A DNA stretch of 5,354 nucleotides, taken from the NCBI GenBank assembly GCA_029821515.1, contig JALGTD010000121.1, positions 1 to 5,354 on the forward strand, given 5' to 3'. Shown one piece after another: positions 1-5,217 of the stretch (positions are counted from its first letter, which is position 1; each line of letters begins with the position of its first letter). Under the pieces are notes generated by a model. That model searched no databases. It was given only the letters and a program-made list of their open reading frames with translations, and had not been told where the DNA came from. The position numbers and the translations under genes were made by a program. The stretch comes from Candidatus Zipacnadia bacterium. GTDB taxonomy: Bacteria; Armatimonadota; Zipacnadia; Zipacnadales; Zipacnadaceae.

Positions 1-922
1 GCTGCGCTCGATTCTACGCTACCTGCAGGTCTCGACGGCAAATATGGAAGAGGGGGTAATGCGCGCCGAGCCGACCGTCAACCTGATTGACGAGTCCAGT
101 GGCGAGGCTACGCCCATGGTGGAGATAAAGAACCTCAATTCTATCCGCTCAGTTCACGATGCAGTTGAATACGAGCTTCAGCGCCAGCGGCGCTGCCTGC
201 AGACCGGTGAGCAGATGTACCAGGAGACGCGCCTGTGGAACGAAGAGCAACATGTTACTGCCACTATGCGCCGCAAGGAGAGCGCCGACGACTATATGTA
301 CTTTCCTGAGCCTGACCTGGTGCCGTTGGCCCCGGAGCCGGAGTGGGTCGAGAGCATTAAGGCCTCTATACCGGAGTTGCCCGCCGCCTTGCGCCGCCGG
401 CTGATCGAAGAGCATGGCTTACCCGAATACGACGCCGAGGTCATCACTGCCGACCACGAGATTGCTGCCTACTACGAGAAGACAGTGGACGCTGGTGCAG
501 CGCCGAAGGCCGCCAGCAACTGGCTAATGAGCGAGATTATGGGCTATCTCAATGAGCAGGGCCTGCCTATATCGGATCTACAGGCCCGCCCGGAGATGCT
601 TGCTGAGCTGCTGATCCTCATTGATGAGGGCGCTATCAGCGGGAAGATCGCCAAGGATGTCTTTGTCGAGATGGCCCAAAGCGGCAAGCTTGCCGACCAA
701 ATCGTCGCCGAGCGGGGCCTGGAGCAAATCAGCGACGAGAACGAACTGGCGAAGCTGATTGAAGAGGCCATCGCCCAAAATCCCGGAGCCGTCGAAGACT
801 TTAAGAGTGGTAAGGAAAAGGCCCTCGGGGCACTCGTCGGCGATATTATGGGCCAGACCCAGGGCCAGGCCAACCCGCAACTGGTCAACCAACTGCTGCG
901 CAAGAAGCTCACTGAGACGTAG
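1..922 (+). CDS. gatB: Aspartyl/glutamyl-tRNA(Asn/Gln) amidotransferase subunit B, 5'-truncated by the window edge
   Basis: GatB is the subunit of the cytoplasmic GatCAB complex that binds tRNA and activates the mischarged aminoacyl group, so that Asp-tRNA(Asn) or Glu-tRNA(Gln) is amidated. The reading frame is open from base 2, and the residues before the first visible ATG (position 44) already match the family (LRYLQVSTANMEEG), so the true start lies upstream. Recognisable in order are the MEEG segment, VEIKNLNS, the QETRLW and RRKESADD block, YFPEPDL, the helical middle domain, and the C-terminal YqeY-like tail domain with GKEKALGALVGDIMGQ followed by ANPQLVN. The stop is TAG at 920-922. 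The region before VEIKNLNS lacks the SVRP and FGTK elements of the commonest bacterial form and instead has an ATPMVEIKNLNS arrangement. I recall this variant from planctomycete-like GatB. No gatA or gatC is visible. Identification is secure; which tRNA it serves cannot be told from GatB alone. Confidence 0.96.
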   Translation, partial: LRSILRYLQVSTANMEEGVMRAEPTVNLIDESSGEATPMVEIKNLNSIRSVHDAVEYELQRQRRCLQTGEQMYQETRLWNEEQHVTATMRRKESADDYMYFPEPDLVPLAPEPEWVESIKASIPELPAALRRRLIEEHGLPEYDAEVITADHEIAAYYEKTVDAGAAPKAASNWLMSEIMGYLNEQGLPISDLQARPEMLAELLILIDEGAISGKIAKDVFVEMAQSGKLADQIVAERGLEQISDENELAKLIEEAIAQNPGAVEDFKSGKEKALGALVGDIMGQTQGQANPQLVNQLLRKKLTET

Positions 923-952
923 GCAAGCGGATTTGCAAAGGATGGGAGTGCT

Positions 953-2245
953 GTGAGTCAGGACTGGATCACAGAAGCGCCGGTGTCGCTGAGTGCTGAA
1001 GTAATCGTCTGTGGCGGGGGGCCAGCCGGGCTGTGTGCGGCAGTGGCCGCGGCTCAGGAGGGCGCGGATACGCTGCTCATTGAGCGCTATGGCTTTCTGG
1101 GAGGCATGGCTACCGCCGGCCTGATCAACCCCTTTATGCCCTACTACACCGGCGGTGAGCAGATCATTGAGGGCCTCTTCCAGCAGATTATTGACCGGCT
1201 GGATGCCGCCGGTGGCTGGAGTCACCGGCAGGACGAATGGGCCCGCGACGCCTTCGACCCCGAGATTATGAAGCTGGTGGCCCAGGATATGGTGGAGGAG
1301 GCCGGTGTCGAGCTGCGTTTGCATACAATGGTGGTTGATGCCAGCAGCGACAATGGACACGTTAGGCAGGCATTGCTCGGCAGCAAATCCGGACTGGAAG
1401 CCGCCGAGGCTACTATTTTCATTGACACTACCGGTGACGGGGATCTAGCCGCTCGCGCCGGGGTCCCCTACGAGCAGGGGCGCCCCGAGGACGGCCTGAG
1501 TCAACCGATGACTCTGATGTTCCGGATGACAGGGGTAGATGAAGAGCGTATGCCCTCGCGCGAGGAGATAAACCGCCTTTACGACCAGGCCAAGGCCGTC
1601 GGGGAGATTGACAACCCCCGCGAGAATGTATTGTGGTTCTACACTACCCGCCACGGCGATATCCACTTCAATACCACCCGTGTGGTGCACCACGATGGCA
1701 CCAGCGCCGCCGACCTGACCGCCGCCGAGATGGAGGCCCGCCGGCAAGTTCAGCAGATGGTTAATTTTTTGACCGAAAAGGTGCCCGGATTCGCCGATGC
1801 CTACCTCAGCACGACGGGCACCCAGATCGGGGTACGCGAGAGCCGCAGAATCCTCGGCGAATATACCTTGACCGCCGAAGATGTCCTGGGGGCGAGCAAG
1901 TTTGCTGACGGCATTGCTCGTGGCTGTTATGATATTGATATTCACAACCCCTCGGGGACCGGAACGGTTATCAAGAGCCTGCCAGCGGGAGAAAGTTACG
2001 ACATTCCCTATCGCTGCCTGTGTCCACGGGGCTTTGACAATCTGTTGGTGGCGGGCCGGCCAATATCGGCCACCCATCAGGCCCACTCGTCGCTGCGGGT
2101 AATGCCCATCGCTGCAGCAGTGGGCGAGGCAGCCGGCACAGCGGCAGCGATGTGCATCGCGCAGGAGCAGTCGGTCACCGCGGTGGACGTAGCCAAGTTG
2201 CGGGAAAGGTTGCGGCGGCGGGGAGCCAATATTGGCGGGGAGTAA
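953..2245 (+). CDS. FAD-dependent oxidoreductase (PF12831-like), substrate unknown
   Basis: This 430-residue protein has no signal peptide or membrane segment and is presumably cytoplasmic. Its N-terminus is a Rossmann FAD-binding beta-alpha-beta unit. A hydrophobic strand at residues 17-20 leads into GGGPAG (21-26), the second strand ends in the acidic E44 that would bind the FAD ribose, and GGMAT (50-54) follows. A central TTGDGDLAARAG segment and a C-terminal block around 360-396 (NLLVAGRPISATHQAHSS, then GEAAGTAAA) complete the bipartite FAD site typical of PF12831 proteins. The GTG start is chosen because the Rossmann strand begins only about 16 residues in and purine-rich AAGGA/GGGAG lies just upstream (938-948); the next in-frame Met is at residue 52, inside the FAD fold. 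It starts 30 nt after gatB and ends 18 nt before the next gene, so co-transcription is likely. The substrate is not readable, and no neighbour suggests a metabolic pathway. Confidence 0.88.
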   Translation: MSQDWITEAPVSLSAEVIVCGGGPAGLCAAVAAAQEGADTLLIERYGFLGGMATAGLINPFMPYYTGGEQIIEGLFQQIIDRLDAAGGWSHRQDEWARDAFDPEIMKLVAQDMVEEAGVELRLHTMVVDASSDNGHVRQALLGSKSGLEAAEATIFIDTTGDGDLAARAGVPYEQGRPEDGLSQPMTLMFRMTGVDEERMPSREEINRLYDQAKAVGEIDNPRENVLWFYTTRHGDIHFNTTRVVHHDGTSAADLTAAEMEARRQVQQMVNFLTEKVPGFADAYLSTTGTQIGVRESRRILGEYTLTAEDVLGASKFADGIARGCYDIDIHNPSGTGTVIKSLPAGESYDIPYRCLCPRGFDNLLVAGRPISATHQAHSSLRVMPIAAAVGEAAGTAAAMCIAQEQSVTAVDVAKLRERLRRRGANIGGE

Positions 2246-2263
2246 CCGGGCAGGAGTCGTGCA

Positions 2264-3055
2264 ATGCTAGCCATCGGCCAGGCAATCCTGTTAGTAGCAG
2301 TGGTCGGGGTCATCTCCCTGACGGCGGGTGCTGCCGTCCTGCGGATGATCACGATGTGCCTGGACCGGGAAATAAGTGGCAGCGAACTGCTGGTCTGGCT
2401 GTTTGTTTATCTGGCTGCTTTCTCAATGGCCTTCGCCGCCTGGGGAACACCGCTGTTCATCCCCATTGTCCTGCTGTGCCTGGCGCTGGCGGTCGCCTAT
2501 CCGCTGGGCACCTACCTGGTCGAAATCCACGGCCACTGGCGAATGCGTAACGAGGATATTGCCGCCTACGCACGCGCCGTCGAGGAAAATCCCAATAACC
2601 CCTTTCCACTTAAGCGGCTGGGCGATATCTTCTTTGACAGCCACAACTACGAGATAGCCGTGAAGTACTACAAGCAATATCTGGCCCGCTTCAAGGACCC
2701 CCGAATAGTCCGGCGGATGGAGCGAGCGCAAGAATATATGCGGCAGTCACCGGCGGAAACAATAATATGCCCTGGTTGCGGTGCCCCTAATCCCAAAGGT
2801 GTCTCTCACTGCATTGAATGCGGCGAATTGCTGCCGGGCATCCAGGATTTTCTCTCGCCGTTCCGGGGGCGCAAAGGTATCTCAATTCTGTTGTGGACGG
2901 CGGGAGTGACGATGGCGCTTGGTCTAGGCATCGTGGTGCTACAGGTTCTCACCGCACGGTTCGCCCCGCTGTTAGCATATATCCTGGTGCCCTTTATGTT
3001 TCTGGTCGCTATCACCGCCTTCTTCATCTACATCTACGTGCGCGTCAACCAGTGA
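2264..3055 (+). CDS. Membrane protein with TPR-like helical region and zinc ribbon; function unknown
   Basis: I do not recognise a named family for this 263-residue protein, but its layout is clear. Three hydrophobic segments (about residues 4-27, 42-60 and 64-86) are followed by a soluble region. Residues 98-159 look like TPR helices, with AVEENPNNPFPLKRLGDIFF and then NYEIAVKYYKQYL resembling consecutive TPR helix faces. A zinc ribbon follows, with C169, C172, C183 and C186 in CPGC...CIEC. Two more hydrophobic segments (about 206-229 and 234-258) end the protein. The TPR and ribbon would most simply sit on the cytoplasmic side. The ATG at 2264 is supported by AGGAG at 2252-2256, 7 nt upstream. 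The gene lies 18 nt after the oxidoreductase and is probably in its operon. A scaffold or assembly role is a guess from the TPR; nothing in the protein points to an enzyme. Confidence 0.85.
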   Translation: MLAIGQAILLVAVVGVISLTAGAAVLRMITMCLDREISGSELLVWLFVYLAAFSMAFAAWGTPLFIPIVLLCLALAVAYPLGTYLVEIHGHWRMRNEDIAAYARAVEENPNNPFPLKRLGDIFFDSHNYEIAVKYYKQYLARFKDPRIVRRMERAQEYMRQSPAETIICPGCGAPNPKGVSHCIECGELLPGIQDFLSPFRGRKGISILLWTAGVTMALGLGIVVLQVLTARFAPLLAYILVPFMFLVAITAFFIYIYVRVNQ

Positions 3056-3091
3056 TTACCAACCAACAGCCTCCAGTGCCGCCTGCCAGTA

Positions 3092-3121
3092 TTGACACTC
3101 CCCGGTGACCGGTGCTATACT
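3092..3121 (+). promoter_or_regulatory. Near-consensus sigma70-type promoter with extended -10
   Basis: TTGACA at 3092-3097 is a perfect -35 box. After an 18-bp spacer comes TATACT at 3116-3121, five of six matches to TATAAT. It is preceded by TGC at 3113-3115, which gives an extended -10 (TGn) element. The expected start of transcription is near 3128, leaving a leader of about 53 nt before the ATG at 3181. The spacer contains the inverted repeat CCGGT-G-ACCGG (3102-3112). This is the strongest promoter-like match I found in the window, and it separates the gatB-linked genes from the membrane protein downstream. Confidence 0.75.
3102..3112. promoter_or_regulatory. Palindrome in promoter spacer, possible operator
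   Basis: CCGGT (3102-3106) and ACCGG (3108-3112) form a perfect 5-bp inverted repeat around one central base, lying between the -35 and -10 boxes. A regulator bound here would sit between the two promoter elements. The arms are short and GC-rich, so chance is possible, and no regulator gene is nearby. Confidence 0.3.
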
Positions 3122-3180
3122 AATTACTAGTTAAGTACTCCTATGTCTGTCGGTCACGGTTTCGGTAGCACAACGACAAC

Positions 3181-3768
3181 ATGCATATCAAACCAAGCCA
3201 GGAAAAGAAATGGCTCCAGTTGCAGCAGCGCCTCAGCAATATCTGGTTGTTCTGGGGCCTGTTCCCGTTAGGAATTGTGATCGTGCTGATGCTGGTGCTG
3301 GCCGGCCCGACGGCCAGCGCAAGTACCGCCAGCGCCACCCAACAGGAGCATCTTGTTATCAAACGCCGCACTGAGGCGGTAATGGCAGTATCCGCACTTC
3401 TCTTTTTCGCCGGATTTTCATTGGATGGTCGCTGGACTGACGACGAGCGTGTGGGGCGGCATATCCTGTACGCGGCCGGAGGCGATCAGTTCCACCCCAC
3501 CCACAACCAACTGGCCTCCTATGCGGACAAAGCATTTCGTGCAGTTAACCGTTCAGTAACTATGCTAACCGGCGTCGGACTGGTGATGGCCCTCCTGGTA
3601 CTAGTTGCCGTCGTCATTGATCTACCAGTGGTCAACGCACTGTATGTACTGATGCTGGCAGCTATTTTTCAGATATTTGTCTTCTCCCGACATACTTATT
3701 ACAGGGACTTGATCTATGCAGCAATATCCGGCGAGTTGTCCGATTTAGACGAGGATAATGAGAAATAG
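3181..3768 (+). CDS. Four-helix membrane protein of unknown function
   Basis: I do not recognise this 195-residue protein. It has a basic, Gln-rich N-terminus (KPSQEKKWLQLQQRL), a hydrophobic segment at about 22-42, a small-residue stretch at 44-53 (TASASTASAT), a second hydrophobic segment at about 66-82, a hydrophilic domain at 83-125 (with GGDQFHPTHNQ), two closely spaced helices at about 126-147 and 149-168, and an acidic tail ending SDLDEDNEK. The ATG at 3181 is the first possible start, because an in-frame TAG lies at 3166-3168. No Shine-Dalgarno sequence precedes it, unlike most genes here. It has its own near-consensus promoter and is flanked by gaps of 125 and 163 nt, so it is probably monocistronic or at least independently started. 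The first hydrophobic segment plus TASASTASA could be mistaken for a signal peptide, but the later helices argue for an integral membrane protein. Confidence 0.72.
   Translation: MHIKPSQEKKWLQLQQRLSNIWLFWGLFPLGIVIVLMLVLAGPTASASTASATQQEHLVIKRRTEAVMAVSALLFFAGFSLDGRWTDDERVGRHILYAAGGDQFHPTHNQLASYADKAFRAVNRSVTMLTGVGLVMALLVLVAVVIDLPVVNALYVLMLAAIFQIFVFSRHTYYRDLIYAAISGELSDLDEDNEK
3295..3320 (+). repeat. Strong inverted repeat inside the membrane protein gene
   Basis: GCTGGCCG (3297-3304) pairs perfectly with CGGCCAGC (3311-3318) around a 6-nt loop. One further G-U and one G-C pair extend it to ten pairs (3295-3304 with 3311-3320) in RNA. It encodes the end of the first hydrophobic segment and the Ala/Ser stretch. 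There is no T tract, so it is not a classic terminator; it may simply reflect GC-rich codons. Confidence 0.4.
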
Positions 3769-3867
3769 ACCTAACGAACCCAGCAGTACGCGAAGCTGAC
3801 CTGTGGCAGCACCCAAGCAAAAATCGTAAGTCTTTCTCGCCTCAGCGCAACATCTCCAGTTGACTAA

Positions 3868-3896
3868 TTGATCATACTTGCGGATCTCCTCATATT
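3868..3896 (+). promoter_or_regulatory. Weak candidate promoter for hisS
   Basis: In the 163-nt gap before hisS, TTGATC (3868-3873) and CATATT (3891-3896) are separated by 17 bp, each matching four of six consensus bases. A better -35-like TTGACT at 3860-3865 has no acceptable -10 at normal spacing. The rest of the gap (3769-3859) shows only a small bulged stem at 3795-3810 without a T tract. I see no T-box or other leader element. Confidence 0.3.
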
Positions 3897-3931
3897 CACG
3901 AAAGAAACAAGTGCCCAGGCAGGTTGAAGCA

Positions 3932-4900
3932 ATGCTCTACCGCAGACCGCGTGGTGTAAATGATATATTGCCCGATGAAGTAGGCCGCTGGCAGCAGGCG
4001 GAGGCGACCTTCCGTGAATTGTGCCGACTGTACCGCTACGAAGAGATTCGCACGCCGATGTTCGAGGAGACCGACTTGTTCGTGCGCGCCGTCGGCGAAG
4101 ATACCGATATAGTTGGCAAGGAAATGTACACCTTTGAAGACCGCAGCGGCCGCAGCCTGACGCTGCGCGCGGAGGGGACCGCTCCGGTGATTCGCGCCTA
4201 TCTGGAGAATAGCCTGCAGGGCCAGGATCGCGAGCGCCTCGGCAAGCTCTACTATATCGCACCCGTATTCCGCTACGATCGCCCCCAGGCCGGACGCTAT
4301 CGCCAGCACCACCAGTGTGGTGCCGAGGCTATCAATTCCGCAGAACCTGAAGTGGATGCCGAGATTATCCAACTGTCTCTGCACTTTTTTCACAAGCTGG
4401 GTATCAAAGATGTCACGCTGCTGCTCAACTCAGTAGGCTGTCCGGTCTGCCGACCTGCGTACATCGAGGCTTTGAAGAGCTACGCTGCGCCCCATCTCGC
4501 ACATCTCTGTAGCGATTGCCAGCGCCGCTATGAGACCAATCCGCTGCGCCTGCTGGACTGCAAGAATGAACAGTGCCAGCAGATTATGGAAAACGCACCT
4601 ATCCTGCGTGATATGCTTTGCCCCGATTGCGCTGAGCACTTCGCCGGGGTCCAGCAGACGCTAAACATTCTGGGCATTCCCTACACTCTGAACCCGACTA
4701 TCGTGCGCGGACTTGACTATTACACGAAGACAGCATTCGAGTTCGTAGCACCTGGGCTGGGGGCCAAGGACTCAATCGGCGGCGGCGGGCGCTATGACGA
4801 GCTTATTGAACAGTGTGGCGGGCCTCCCACCCCGGCGGTAGGGGTAGGAATCGGCCTGGAGCGAGTGCTCATCGCACAGGAGGCAGCTAATGCAACCTGA
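3932..4900 (+). CDS. hisS: Histidyl-tRNA synthetase catalytic part, lacking the anticodon-binding domain
   Basis: HisRS charges tRNA(His) with histidine in the cytoplasm. This 322-residue frame holds the full class II catalytic core: PRGVNDILP (6-14), motif 1 around RTPMFEETDLF (40-50), LRAEGTA (78-84), motif 2 with R114 and RPQAGRYRQ (117-125), the histidine-specific RGLDYYT (259-265), GGGGRYD (283-289) and the motif 3 segment with GLER (308-311). The insertion domain carries eight cysteines (170, 173, 193, 196, 210, 215, 230, 233). The start was chosen because MLYRRPRG matches the family start; in-frame starts at 3911 (GTG) and 3878 (TTG) add residues without family character. The ribosome binding site is modest. 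The protein ends at TGA 4898-4900, about 100 residues short of a normal HisRS. The missing domain is the next frame. HisZ, a HisRS-like HisG partner, also lacks that domain, but the intact His motifs and the adjacent domain argue for a true synthetase. Confidence 0.92.
   Translation: MLYRRPRGVNDILPDEVGRWQQAEATFRELCRLYRYEEIRTPMFEETDLFVRAVGEDTDIVGKEMYTFEDRSGRSLTLRAEGTAPVIRAYLENSLQGQDRERLGKLYYIAPVFRYDRPQAGRYRQHHQCGAEAINSAEPEVDAEIIQLSLHFFHKLGIKDVTLLLNSVGCPVCRPAYIEALKSYAAPHLAHLCSDCQRRYETNPLRLLDCKNEQCQQIMENAPILRDMLCPDCAEHFAGVQQTLNILGIPYTLNPTIVRGLDYYTKTAFEFVAPGLGAKDSIGGGGRYDELIEQCGGPPTPAVGVGIGLERVLIAQEAANAT
4878..4892 (+). promoter_or_regulatory. Perfect Shine-Dalgarno and start codon inside the end of hisS
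   Basis: AGGAGG at 4878-4883 lies 6 nt before ATG 4890-4892, within the last codons of the HisRS catalytic frame. The spacing is ideal for initiation. The upstream stop (TGA 4898-4900) overlaps the new start by 11 nt, a layout typical of translational coupling. This site is the main reason to treat the anticodon-binding domain as a separately translated protein. Confidence 0.75.
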
Positions 4901-5198
4901 GGACGATGCTATTCGCGAAGGTTATTACGTCATCACGCTCGGAGACGAGGCGTGGAAAATAGGGCTGGGTACAACAGCGGATCTGCGGACGGCGGGTGAG
5001 GTCGCTGAAATAGACTATCGGCGGCGTAGCATGAAAGCGCAGATGCGGACCGCCGACAACGAGAACTACCGCTATGCCGTGATCCTCGGTGATGATGAGG
5101 TCCAGCAGGGAACGGTCACGCTCCGCGATATGAACAGCGGCGAGCAGGAGACGATTCCACGCTCTGAGCTGATCTCGCGGCTGGACACAGTCGAGTAA
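4890..5198 (+). CDS. Histidyl-tRNA synthetase anticodon-binding domain as a separate ORF
   Basis: This 102-residue frame matches the C-terminal HGTP anticodon-binding domain of bacterial HisRS, which recognises the anticodon stem-loop of tRNA(His). Visible landmarks are the first strand and VITLGDEA (14-21), the helix to TADLRTAG, strand EIDY (40-43), RRSMKAQMRTAD (45-56), RYAVILGDDE (61-70), GTVTLRDM (74-81) and the terminal GEQETIPRSELISRL (84-98). It covers the whole domain, and with the preceding 322 residues gives about 424, a normal HisRS length. It lies in the +1 frame relative to the catalytic part, overlaps it by 11 nt and has its own AGGAGG and ATG. It is therefore either a distinct subunit of a split enzyme, the product of a frameshift, or one half of a gene broken by a single-base indel. 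It ends 16 nt before aspS. The domain assignment is firm; its status as an independent protein is less so. Confidence 0.85.
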   Translation: MQPEDDAIREGYYVITLGDEAWKIGLGTTADLRTAGEVAEIDYRRRSMKAQMRTADNENYRYAVILGDDEVQQGTVTLRDMNSGEQETIPRSELISRLDTVE

Positions 5199-5201
5199 TG
5201 C

Positions 5202-5217
5202 AGGAGGTTGCTGAATG
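5202..5217 (+). promoter_or_regulatory. Shine-Dalgarno of aspS, deciding the start
   Basis: AGGAGG at 5202-5207 stands 7 nt before ATG 5215-5217. This favours 5215 over the in-frame ATG at 5236, which has only a weak GGAAG further upstream. The surrounding bases closely resemble the initiation site at 4878-4892. Confidence 0.7.

Noticed and set aside
1208..1229. Perfect 7-bp inverted repeat GCCGGTG/CACCGGC inside the oxidoreductase gene, related to the promoter palindrome
   Set aside because: It is within coding sequence, GC-rich and made of common codons; no link to regulation can be supported.
578..1360. 260-codon open frame on the minus strand spanning the gatB/oxidoreductase junction
   Set aside because: It lies opposite two well-identified genes, its translation resembles no family and is rich in residues expected from antisense of GC-rich codons.
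1445..2086. 213-codon open frame on the minus strand inside the oxidoreductase gene
   Set aside because: It is fully antisense to a clear FAD protein, with no recognisable motif or ribosome binding site.
3143..3270. Short upstream frame starting at ATG 3143 and overlapping the start of the membrane protein gene
   Set aside because: It has no Shine-Dalgarno and its Ser/Thr/Gly-rich product looks like out-of-frame translation.
3795..3810. Stem GCTG-A-CC with GGCAGC after the four-helix membrane protein, as a terminator
   Set aside because: The stem has a bulge and a 3-nt loop, and is followed by ACCCAAGC rather than a T tract.
3878..3931. Longer hisS product from TTG 3878 or GTG 3911
   Set aside because: The extra residues do not resemble HisRS N-termini; ATG 3932 places the PRG motif where the family has it.
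3932..4900. The short HisRS as HisZ, the ATP phosphoribosyltransferase regulatory subunit
   Set aside because: HisZ lacks the anticodon domain, but here the histidine-specific RGLDYYT and motif 2 arginine are intact, no his biosynthesis gene is visible, and the missing domain follows immediately.
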